This document shows positions 11,632 through 21,391 of a stretch of 64,000 bases of DNA, piece by piece (positions within the stretch are counted from its first letter, which is position 1; each line of letters starts with the position of its first letter). Made by a program: the position numbers and the translations under genes. This DNA is from Ambrosia x helenae (Eukaryota > Streptophyta > Magnoliopsida > Asterales > Asteraceae). The notes beneath the pieces are model-generated. The model had not been told where the DNA came from and searched no databases. It saw nothing but the letters and a program-made list of their open reading frames with translations. The stretch is taken from assembly GCA_030844895.1 (NCBI GenBank), contig CM061224.1:3621591-3685590 (forward strand). Reading direction: 5' to 3'.

Positions 11632-12089
11632 TTTTAAACCTTGTGATCCATTTATTGCCTCTAATATATCCCATAATTTAATTGTATATTTATAATTTAC
11701 ATCTTTATTTTTGGCATCAACTTGAAGAAATGTTTGAAAATGCCATGATTGCAGGAGCAAGTAACTTTTGGTCCCCGATTGCAAGCCAGTTGAAGGCTGC
11801 CTTAGAGAAAAAATTTCCTTGTGCATTTTCACCTAATTTTATATATCACTTATGTAGAGAAAAAGAATATATTTCTAATTGTGAAAAAACTAGTATATCA
11901 AGCTTTTTCTATAGATAAATTCTAAATGTGAAGATATTATCAAAAATTGGCATCAAATCTGACAATCTAAAATTATTACTAAATGATTAAATCAACGCAT
12001 AAATTAGTGAAACCCATGATTAAAATACTTTTACAATCAAAATGGATCAATGAAGATTAATAAATTTGAGGACAACCTTAAAAGTCTAA
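11632..12089. other. Intergenic DNA with a possible exon remnant
   Basis: Plus-strand text at 11715-11850 reads QLEEMFENAMIA, then GASNFWSPIASQLKAALEKKF. It looks protein-like, and a TGCAG|G acceptor-like site lies within it. I do not recognise the family. No intact gene is seen. Confidence 0.25.
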
Positions 12090-12304
12090 GAGTACACGGT
12101 GTGCGGCGTGGAAGGGGGATGTGAAGCCCCTCCACGCCACTAATGCCACCCTGTATGTGGTGTGGAAGGTGGCGTGGGGCAAGTTGGGTGTAGATTTTCA
12201 CGGACGTGGGGCAAAAGGTGAGAGTGAGGTGGACGGTTATGGTTGGTTCGCTGTCACATGTCGCTCCATGCCCCCTTCACACCCAATAATCACACCATGT
12301 AGTC
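12090..12304. mobile_element. GC-rich PIF/Harbinger-type MITE
   Basis: A 215 bp element with ends GAGTACACGGTGTG and the complement of GACTACATGGTGTG. It is flanked by the 3-bp duplication TAA (12087-12089 and 12305-12307), as for Tourist/Harbinger MITEs. The interior is markedly GC-rich against AT-rich surroundings and is non-coding; the plus-strand ORF across it is chance. Confidence 0.75.
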
Positions 12305-12307
12305 TAA

Positions 12308-12849
12308 ACCAAGGCTCAATAATAGGAAAACTGAATCCTAAAGGCAGGCAAACTGAATATGTTTGTCATAATCAATTAATCATAACATGGCCCCTTTTGT
12401 CCATATTTTAATATCTTCGTAACTCTTGACTGATCAAAAGCTATGTTGCTTTGAGTTAAGCCTTTTTATAGCCTACTTCTTTTTGTATAGTAGGTCTAAT
12501 CATACAAATATTTCTGTTCCTGGATCAACTTGTGGGGTTAGGTCTTGAGTTTATACATAAGAGTAGGGAACTGGGTACGGCCCAATCAGTTACAAAACAG
12601 GACCAGGTACGTCAAAAACCAGGTAGGAACTAGACCGGGTACGGGGATATGTATGGATACCTGGCCAGCCAGCCTACCCGGCTCTGGTATGGTCGGGTCC
12701 GGTTCCTACCCGAAAACTAGGTAAAACCAGTTCTACTTCAAGAAACGTGTTTTTAAGTTGTTAGAACCCAAATTGCTTAAGAATTAACATAATATCAATA
12801 AACTACAAAAATAACTAAATATTTATTAATTATTAATTAATACTTCACA
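12308..12849. repeat. Dispersed GGTTCCTACCCG repeat
   Basis: The stretch 12570-12740 is rich in GGTACGG, CAGGTAGGAAC and GGTTCCTACCCG motifs in both orientations. The same vocabulary recurs at 20577-20936. It is probably a non-autonomous TE family, but I could not define its ends here. The rest is AT-rich with no gene. Confidence 0.45.
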
Positions 12850-13985
12850 AATACACCGTTTTTTATTCAATACAACTTTATCTTCGACATAGGCTCACAT
12901 TGCCAGCGAGTTCTTTGTTGGATACATCGGAATCCACCTCTTCATCATGTATTTTTGTTTCAAGTGCTATTTCATTTTCGATGTTTGTTATTTACGTCTT
13001 GTATACAATCCACCATTATCAAAATGATCTTTTAGAAAAATGCATATCTCTCTCGACTCAGGAGTCTGACTTGTTTTACATATCAACAATATACACTACC
13101 ACTTAAAGAATAAGCAGATTCTAAAGCTACCCTATAAGTTTGGATACTTAGTAAATCACGGGCAATGATGGAAAGAATCGGATATCCCGTTTCCATTTCT
13201 TTCCACCAAGCCAAATTATTAAAAGTTATGATAATTTTAGGTAGACATAGTTTGTACAAATAAGCCAGTGAAAGAGGAGTAGTCAGGGTACGACGAAGCA
13301 TAACTTGAATGACTATATCTACCAAGTTCAGTTGAAGGGATTTCACCCCTATGACATTTATTTATCACATCCGAACGACATTTATCATAGCCATAATTGG
13401 GTCCATTATCGAGCTCTCACAAGCACTTGAGCTTGATTGTTGATATATGTTTATGTGTGTGGTCAACCCATATTTTTTCGAATAAAAATCATACATGTTA
13501 TTTGGGTTGGACTCATGCATATTCAAATTGTCAACTATTTCTTCTATAAGTCCTTTAACCCCCGCAACATTTATAAAGGGGTTTAAAGCGGGGCACAAGA
13601 AAAAACAAGTGGTAATTCCAAGAAATATTTTCAATGTTTTTCTTATTGGTTTATATACCTTTAAACATCGGACTTTAATTTTTATAATTTTTATGGTTTA
13701 AGGTTATTATCCGAAATAGCTAAACTACTTGTGGGATAGTAAATTCCGGATATTTTTGTTTTTGTCATTTTGAAAACGAAAAGAAAATCAGTGAGACTTT
13801 GAATATTGTTCCAAGTTGTATCTAGAACTCTTGGATGTAATATTGTTCAAGAAGACGCATATGAAAAGCCTTTAAAGTTTTAGCTTGGGATAAAGCACTT
13901 TCAAACATATGACGAGTTGAATTCCAATGAGTCGTACATCCCAATTAGGACCTACATATTTACGGCGCAGCTTGTTGCTCGCTTA
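12850..13985 (-). pseudogene. Degraded hAT transposase
   Basis: A minus-strand relic with several pieces in different frames. From upstream to downstream: a WNSTRHMFESAL segment (about 13930-13850), a CPALNPFINVAGVKGLIEEIVDNL segment (about 13610-13510), and the C-terminal dimerisation block with AWWKEMETGYPILSIIARDLLSI and VALESAYSLSG (about 13215-13090). These match the conserved C-terminal half of hAT/Ac-like (RICESLEEPER-type) transposases. Frameshifts and stops make it non-functional, and terminal repeats were not identified. Confidence 0.8.
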
Positions 13986-15154
13986 CCTATTATCCAGATG
14001 TAATTTGATTTTTAGTGTGGAATGAAATATATAATTTGATGTTAAAATATATATAGGGGAGGGTTATCTTGAGAACAATAAAATTTGTGAGAACACTAAG
14101 AACCATTTTCATCCATAGATCTACTTTAATCAAGGGCTAAGTTTAAATGGGGTTTGTATGAGAAGGGGGCTACCAAAAAAAATTAAAAAAGGGCAATAAT
14201 GTAAAAAGTTATTTCAAAACCCAGTTACTCATTCCATCATTCACAGATCAAACACCACCATCATCATCACCATCATCACCACCGTCTATCTCATTTGTCG
14301 ATGACGGGCGTCATCCTCACTTCCTCCATTATTCTTAGGTATCTTCCATCTACGGCGGTGATTAGTGGTGTTGTTTTTTGCTGGAGACAGAGAATAGGTT
14401 AATAATACAACAAGACAACAGTCGTTGATCTACAATTTTGTGGCGAGAAGAACGTTGATTTTACCTGAATAAATTGAGTTTCAGTAATTTCACTATAATC
14501 GATGCTCAATGTCTTCGGAAGCTTCCTATTATGTATAACAAGTTTACATATAACTATTCTGATCATACCTTCAACTACCTTTCCCAGGATGATAGAGTGA
14601 GTCAGATCTCGTCTTATTATCTTTTATTTTTATTGGTTTTGAAATGTTAGTTGATTTTTAATGATTTGATTGTTTATGTAGTCTTGAATCATGTATTAGG
14701 CTATTGGTATTGTTTTAGATCCTTCTTTTATTTTAGCTAAAAAATAATGAGCAACTTAGATCAGTGATAGGTGAGTTTTGCTTTTATAAGTTTAATGATT
14801 AATTCTGTAGAGTATTATGGTGCTAAAATGATGTTTTATTTATATGCATTTGGTGTGTGCACAAGTTTTGAGTGTTATATTGGACTGCCTATAACAATTA
14901 TTAATATTAATATATTGAGTGCTGCAGATCCATATTTGGTTAAGTAGTTATGGTTTCTATGAATTAAAAGCATATTTGGACCATTGAATGATCAATGTAT
15001 TCAAGTTGTTAAACTAACTGTTTTTTCACATTGTTTCTTTCATCATAAATTTCTTTCTACCTATTGGATTTGATCAATGATCAATCTATGCGATTATAAC
15101 AGATATGTGAAACGGTTGTGTATAATTTATGCAAGTGTGAATCAGCTTACTATT

Positions 15155-16490
15155 TCATTTGAGTAATTACGCAATTTACACATGTGCAAATCAACTTAGT
15201 TAATATTTCATTTATGTAATTAACAAAAGTACACATGTGTACATAAGATGTTTCAGTAAGTTGTTTACACATATGCACATTGAAACAACGATACTAGAAC
15301 AAATAAGTAAGATTAAATAGGTGTGATTTTATAGTTTACACGTGTATGCAGATTGTTTACACATGTGTAATTATGTGGTTTACACATATGTAAGTTAACA
15401 ATTTTGCTCATTTACACATATACAAATCAACCAGATTATTTGTTTAGAATAGCAGTAAAAACAAATAGCTTAATGGTATTGTATTTTTGTCACTTTGACC
15501 AGGAACATTTCAGAAGAAAAGGTACATTCTACCGTTTGATGGAAAATGACATAGAAAACTTTGAGAAGTTAATTGTAGAAGCCAAGAAAATTTTACGATG
15601 ATCGTACTTTGGAAAGTGAATATTCACCGAGAATATGTGATCCAGAAGTCATTTGTATTTGAGAGGGGCAAAAATGAAAACAAGAAGACCAAACAATACA
15701 ATGGATTATGATTGGTTTCTATGTTACCGTGGTTACGATATATCAAGGATTATAACTTTTTTATATGTATTGTTGTTACTGTATGACAATGATTAGGAAT
15801 TGTTAGGCAATATAATGCTTTTAACTTTAGATAATACTATTTGAACCAAATTCTACTTCTTGGTCGATATTTTACTTTTGATTTTTGATGAATACTATCT
15901 TAGTTTAGTTCACGGTTTACACATGTGTAGCTCAACTACAAATATGTAAAATATAAACAAATAAGTGACAATGAATAATTTACACATGTGTAATACAACT
16001 GAACATTTATAAAACAAAAACAAATAAGTGACAATAAACAGTTTACACATGTGTAATTCAGTTGCAAATGAAATTGCATAAACAGAAACAAACAAGTGGC
16101 AGTTTAACAATTTACACATGTGTAATATAACTGAAAATATATAAAATAGAAAGAAATAAAAGTGTCAGTGACAGTTATACATGTGTAAGTGATATGCAAA
16201 TATGTAAAATAGGAACAAATGAGTGGCAATGAACAATTTACACATTTGTAAGACATATTTCATAAGAATGTATGAGATCTACACATGTGTAAAACATACA
16301 CTTACACATGTGTAAAACAGAAACTTACACAAACGTAATTTGATAACGAAGAAGAAAAATAGCACTAACACATAATATTATCAAAACAACAAAATAATAT
16401 ACATAAAGGTATCGAATAGTGAGCAATTTACACATGTATAAAACAAACACACATATGTGATAATTAAAGGTTTACATATGTGTAATACTT
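15155..16490. repeat. Array of TTTACACATGTGTAA palindromes
   Basis: About 18 exact or near copies of the self-complementary core TTACACATGTGTAA lie between 15173 and 16480, for example at 15228, 15357, 15915, 15981, 16043, 16112, 16280, 16299, 16430 and 16470. In 15913-16130 they recur every 60-70 bp within a loose tandem unit (AAAACAGAAACAAATAAGTG between copies). Further left they are irregularly spaced. No coding explanation is seen. Confidence 0.8.
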
Positions 16491-16859
16491 GATATACGTT
16501 ATGATATACTAGAGATACTCTAAGGAAAATGTGGATTTTGTTTATATGAAACCGTGTTTTTAACATAGCTTCAGCCAACAAGACACTTCATTTTGGTTTG
16601 AGAAATGTTGTATTTTATTTTAAATATATTGTAATTTATTTTCCATAATTACTAACTTATGTATGAACTATAAAAAAGATTAATGTTCACACTCATATAA
16701 TCAAGGGGATTAACCAACAGAAGAAAAAAATGTATATGGAAGTAAATTGATTCCCCAAACATGTATGAAATTTGAGCCATATATGTTTTTCAAATACAGG
16801 GTCCTATCACACATATAACCAAATTTAATGTACAAACAACCTATGAAAATAAAGGAGAA

Positions 16860-17045
16860 ACGGCTTTTTCAATGAAAATTCCAAGTAAATCTCCAGCTTC
16901 ATCATTCTAGCAACAATCTTACATTAGGTTTGTATCCAAGTTTCATTATATGATCAAAATACTTCCTTGCTTTATCTAGATTAACCTTTTGGCTGTACGC
17001 CTCGACAAGATACTCGTTTTCCCCAAGACCCGGTTGATAACCTGT
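16860..17045 (-). pseudogene. Captured PPR-like exon fragment
   Basis: On the minus strand 17043-16880 reads GYQPGLGENEYLVEAYSQKV, then NLDKARKYFDHIMKLGYKPN. This fits a pentatricopeptide repeat (helix A with Y/AY, helix B with A-R-x-x-F and ending GYKPN). Only about 1-1.5 repeats are present and no full gene surrounds it. It lies inside the AGGGG-ended element, which suggests capture from a host gene. Confidence 0.5.
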
Positions 17046-17243
17046 AAATGCACACTGTTTAAAACCTAGGTAGCTCCAATTGGGTCAGCATTCTGAGCAT
17101 ACGACCTAATTACTACTAAAAGAGATATTCAGATGGTTTGAGAAAACCCAAGAGCTTCAATTGGATAGCTTTTAGAGCATACCGGACACATTACTCTGCA
17201 ACTTACTAAAAATTGAAGTAGTAGTCAAACTATTTGGTTTAAC

Positions 17244-17505
17244 CTATGGCGACAACACAAACCCACCCGCGGGCAAAAAAGATGCAAACTTCCTGGCACC
17301 ACCGCCTTCACAACTATTCCTTCCAAAGTCGGAAACAAAGATGGTACCATGTGATAGAATGCGTCTTAAACCGAATAAGAACTGCATTGACAGAGTCACC
17401 GGAGAACATATTAAGCGGTGATAACAATCGATTATGCAAAAGCCTAGATGGTAGGGTGCGAGATGATGCTTCAAAGAGACGACGCGACGATGAAATCAAG
17501 AACAT
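17244..17505 (-). pseudogene. Captured fragment with organelle-targeting-like N-terminus
   Basis: A minus-strand ATG at 17505 opens a frame rich in Ser, Arg and Leu (MFLISSSRRLFEASSRTLPS...), typical of a mitochondrial or plastid presequence. An overlapping frame (from 17474) ends ...GGGARKFASFLPAGGFVL. A frameshift probably joins the two. The parent gene is not identified. Its closeness to the PPR-like piece (about 200 bp downstream) is consistent with one captured gene. Confidence 0.35.
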
Positions 17506-17723
17506 AGTAAGGTGCTAGGGAGAGAGGTCGTATAATGGAGGTGAAGCAGAGGATTGTAGTAAGGGGAAGGATTGAGATATGAAGGTGTGAGAGTGGATTA
17601 AGAGAATATAAAAAATTACCAATTTAACCTTTTTAAAAAAATATGAGGAACATAAATGAGTGGTTGAGATTTGTTCTCATGGTTCTCACAAAAGATGGGT
17701 GTTCTCATTTAAACCTTCCCCTA

Positions 17724-17762
<39 letters not shown>

Positions 17763-17766
<4 letters not shown>

Positions 17767-18145
17767 GAAAGATCCGGTACAAAGTGTTTTTTCGGTAAGA
17801 ACTGTGAGAATCAAATGAGGGTATTTTTTTTATTTTTTTTTTCAAAAAAAATTTTTCCCATATTATTAAACATGTATTATAGTATTGAAAACTAAAAAAT
17901 AAAAAATAAAATTTAGTGCAGAGTAATTAGGTGTAGAGTAATTACATAATTATTCTAGTGTAAACTAATGTATTTACTTTAATGACGTAATTACACTAAA
18001 AAAAATTTAATTTTTTTTTTGTATTATTCATCTAGAAAGAATGTTTAAGCACATGGGAAAAAAATTCTAAAAAAAATAAAAAAAATTTACGCCCTTTGAT
18101 TCTCACAGTTTTACCGAAAAACACTTTGTATTTGATCTTTACTCT
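17763..18145. mobile_element. AGGGG-ended MITE in a (TA)n run
   Basis: A 383 bp element with ends AGGGGAAAGATCCGGTACAA and the complement of AGAGTAAAGATCAAATACAA. The arms continue as AAGTGTTTTTTCGGTAA... and GAACTGTGAGAATCAAA on both sides, giving a terminal inverted repeat of more than 50 bp. It sits between TATATA runs (17727-17762 and 18146-18159). Non-coding. Confidence 0.8.
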
Positions 18146-18159
18146 ATATATATATATAT

Positions 18160-18517
18160 AGGGGCAGGATCAAATACAAAAATATAAAATCGTGCGAAGC
18201 GTGCGAAGGATCACCATGTACATGATAATTACGTAATGATAATTACGTAATGCACAAATGCATGATAATTACGTAATGATAATTACGTAATGCCTTCATG
18301 AACATAAAAAACATTACGTAATTATCATTACGTAATTATCATGTACAAATGCATGATAATTACGTAATGATAATTACGTAATGATAATTACGTAATGATA
18401 ATTACGTAATGCTTTCATGAACATAAAAAACATTACGTAATTATCATTACGTAATTATCATGTATAAATATCCTTCGCATCCTTCGCACGTTTCTTTATT
18501 TTTGTAGAATAACCGCC

Positions 18518-18521
<4 letters not shown>
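18160..18521. mobile_element. AGGGG-ended MITE with ATTACGTAAT arrays
   Basis: A 362 bp element with ends AGGGGCAGGATCAAATACAA and the complement of AGGGGGCGGTTATTCTACAA, and inner arms with GTGCGAAG/CCTTCGCAC. It is flanked by TATATA runs on both sides. The interior consists of GATAATTACGTAAT repeats and their reverse complements (18218-18460), so it is largely self-complementary. Non-coding. Confidence 0.8.
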
Positions 18522-18559
<38 letters not shown>

Positions 18560-19488
18560 TTTCCACTTTTAAAAACATCTTGTAATACAAATTTAAAAGC
18601 TTGTATAAAATTTTTCACGTATTCATTTTCGAGCCCGGATTGCATAATTAATTTAATAATATATATGCGCAACACAACGAGTATGGAAAAATATGCCTTC
18701 ACATATAAGATTAAAATTTATTGTAAAAATTTTCATTCGTCACTGTATTGTTGGATGCATTATCGAATGATATTGAAAATATTTGATATTGAAAATATTT
18801 TATTTTATAAGTTATATGTTATAATTTTATATAAATTATTTGAGGTATGTGGAGATGGAAAATTTTCAAACCAATCGTACGATTCATCATTTACCACAAA
18901 TTAGGATCTATGCTAATAGCAGTGACAGAAATGTAAGATCCCCATAAAACCATATGGAGCCGACCAAACATCACTAATTAAGTTAACACTAGTGTTTAAA
19001 CTTTAAAATAAAATTAAATCATTTTTGGGTTTACTCCACAATTTTAAACAATGATGTCTAAGTTTGTTACAACTTACGTGAACATAACAGGTTGAGGCAT
19101 GTCTCGAATCATGTATGTCAACCGAGGGTTGTCGAAGTGGTTGGATGACAAACTTTCTTGAATCACCAACTTTGTCATTCTATCTTAAACCGCATCGGGA
19201 TCGTAACGTAGTATATGACAACCACTGCTCAATTTGGGTTGTCAGTCTTCAGGAATTTCTTTTAACGCCTTGCAAAATTTCCTTTGAACATGTTTATTCA
19301 ATGTTAGAGTTTGAATCACTTTTCAACAATGTACCACAAAAATTTCAACGAGTCTTGGTAGAACCATTACTCATCTCCACCAAATCCCAATTGCACCAAA
19401 CATCTTAGCTTCGATTATGCGGAGGAACCTTAAAACGTACTACGCACTTGAAGAACCAACACCAACGGATGGTGTTGATCGGCTTGCC
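18522..19488. other. TA microsatellite and AT-rich intergenic DNA
   Basis: A (TA)n tract at about 18521-18557 is followed by AT-rich DNA. ORFs at 18665 and 19115 have no recognisable family and I do not call them. No gene is seen. Confidence 0.4.
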
Positions 19489-19701
19489 CACTGGCGTAGC
19501 TTTTAAAGGGCGGGGAGGGGCGGCCGACCCCCCGAATTTTCATTCAGAAGTTTCGATTATATAATATTCGTATAGAAATTTTTTGGTATATACGGTTTCG
19601 ACCCCCCGAAACTAGTTTTCGACCCCCCGAAACAAGTGATTTCCGACCCCCCCCCCGGTGACTTCTGACCCCCCGAAGTCTCGGGTCAAGCTTCGCCACT
19701 G
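19489..19701. mobile_element. hAT MITE with C/G-rich interior
   Basis: A 213 bp element with ends CACTGGCGTAGC and the complement of CAGTGGCGAAGC. It has the exact 8-bp duplication GGCTTGCC (19481-19488 and 19702-19709). The interior has repeated GACCCCCCGAAA motifs. A related sequence in the opposite orientation is at about 50905-51045. Confidence 0.85.
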
Positions 19702-19832
19702 GGCTTGCCATATGTAGAGAGTAGATTAGAAGAAATAAAAAAAGTGTATAAGATCAAAAGTATTAAACGCTAGTAACCGAGAGTTTTTTTTCTTTTTCTT
19801 TTTTGTTCGTTTAAGGGTTTTGAGTTGAGTAA

Positions 19833-20128
19833 GAGCATTCACATCCCCTTCATCAAATTACACAAAAAATCACTACTTCACCCCTAAATTTTCTCTCTCC
19901 TAATTAAAATAATAATATTTTTTCATATTTTTATCATTATATTTTCTCTCTCCTCACTCACAACCACTTACAAAAATATTAAAATACATATATGGGTGAA
20001 TAGTAACTTTTCATATATAGGGGTGAACAGTGGTTTCTCTAAATATTTTCTCTCTCCTCCACTCACACTCACCCCATATAATTTGAGGGAACCCTCACAT
20101 ATTTTGATTCCCGGGTTGTGAATGCTCT
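19833..20128. mobile_element. MITE with GAGCATTCACA ends
   Basis: The ends GAGCATTCACATCCC and the complement of AGAGCATTCACAACCC form terminal inverted repeats. TAA/TTA lies at the borders, as for PIF/Harbinger-type MITEs; a 2-bp TA duplication is also possible. The interior contains repeats such as TTTTCTCTCTCC. Non-coding. Confidence 0.65.
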
Positions 20129-20137
20129 TAATAAACC

Positions 20138-20504
20138 GGGGAATTATATTTTAATAACCTGAACTATTTGAAATTGGTCACTAGCACCCCCAACTAAAAA
20201 TTTGGTCATATATAACCTGAACTATTGACTTATTGGAATCTAACACCCACTAACAGTTAAATCACTAACACCGTTAGTGGGTTCGCTGACGTGGCAAGAT
20301 TTGCTGACGTGTCAATCCATGTGTGCACACATCAGCGTGCCATGTCAGCAACTTGTGCCATGTCAGCAACCCAACTAACGGTGTCAGTTAGTTGGGTGCT
20401 AGATTCCAATAAGTCAATAGTTCAGGTTATATATGACCATTTTTTTAGTTGAGGGTGCTAGTGACCAATTTCAAATAGTTTAGGTTATTAAAATCCAATT
20501 CCCC
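20138..20504. repeat. Foldback element with long inverted arms
   Basis: Two arms of about 115-130 bp are near-perfect inverted copies: the left starts GGGGAATTATATTTTAATAA and the right ends in the complement of GGGGAATTGGATTTTAATAA. Inner text such as TAACCTGAACTATTGACTTA is repeated on both arms. The centre (20270-20390) carries short GCTGACGTGGCA/TGCCATGTCAGC inverted units. Transcription through it would give a long hairpin. No clear target duplication is seen. Confidence 0.75.
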
Positions 20505-20576
20505 TAATCAACCAATACATATCACAACTATTTATACTTGATTTTGGGTGTCAAAACCGGTTCCAATGGGTCTCTA

Positions 20577-20797
20577 ACGGCTATATAGCTGTTTGTAACG
20601 TTCATAATCGGATTTTGCGCCTCTAATGGTAATAACCGGTTCCTACCCGAGTTTTTCAGGTTGGACAGGAACCAATTTTTACCCGAAAATTAAAAAAAAA
20701 ATACAAGAACCGGGTAGGAACCTTTGGGTACACAGATGGTAATAACCGGTTCCTAGCCGAGTTTTTTCAGGTCGGGCAGGAACCAATTCTTACCTGG

Positions 20798-20831
<34 letters not shown>

Positions 20832-20936
20832 GAGAACCGGGTAGGAACCTTTGGGTACACTAGGGACCTGGCCGGTTCCTCCTACTCCTACAACCAGGTA
20901 GGAACCAGAACCGGTTCCGAGTCAGGTCTGAAACCG
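20577..20936. repeat. Dispersed GGTTCCTACCCG repeat, two direct units
   Basis: Units beginning AATAACCGGTTCCTA at about 20629 and 20741 are direct repeats 112 bp apart. Each is followed by CAGGTYGGRCAGGAACC-type text and an A-run (20801-20830). The family also occurs at 12570-12740. A long T-run follows (20939-20959). Confidence 0.6.
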
Positions 20937-21391
20937 GTTTTTTTTTTTTTTTTTTTTTTCAATCTCTACAAAAGAGAAAGCTCATTTTTCCTTGGGTGTG
21001 CCCTTATTTATACATGGCCCATGACCCAAACATAGAGCCCAAGATGAAACCACACACTACTACATACAACCATGACCCATACATGTAAACAACAAATGGT
21101 TTAGTTGAAACCATCTATATGGTTTTTCACTTGTACAAAACATATAGTTGTCATCAATTATTAGTCAATATCATGTTCAATTTTATTAGGCACCAAATCT
21201 TGGAAGATAATTAAAAGTATTAAGACAATTGCATGTAGGTAATCTGCTGCTTATATGACACCAAAATCAAGTGTTGAACCACATAATCAAAGATTGCAGG
21301 CTTGCAGTATTCAAGTTCAACAAAAACAGGTTAAATGTAAAGAAAACAGCCATCATCAGAACATTGGACTTTTCAAATACACAAACAAAGA
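20937..21391. other. 3' flank of the T-protein gene
   Basis: A T-run followed by ordinary AT-rich sequence. The part next to 21392 is presumably the T-protein 3' UTR. No separate gene is seen. Confidence 0.4.

Larger units (their letters stand above)
14055..17722. mobile_element. 3.7-kb AGGGG-ended element with captured gene pieces
   Basis: The left end AGGGGAGGGTTATCTTGAGA (14055) and the right end (complement of AGGGGAAGGTTTAAATGAGA at 17722) are inverted repeats. Both continue into related GAGAACAC.../TTTGTGAGAAC text. TA-rich runs flank it (ATATATAT before, TATCTATATATA after). No transposase is recognised. It contains an array of ACACATGTGT palindromes (about 15155-16480) and minus-strand fragments that look captured: a PPR-like exon (16860-17045) and a start-like piece with an N-terminal targeting character (17244-17505). 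This is the structure of a gene-capturing non-autonomous DNA transposon; the superfamily is unsure. Confidence 0.65.

Noticed and set aside
12121..12411. 96-codon plus-strand ORF
   Set aside because: It covers a GC-rich MITE with TIRs and TAA duplications; no family resemblance.
18665..19408. ORFs of 79 and 97 codons
   Set aside because: No recognisable family, AT-driven composition and no splice partners; not called.
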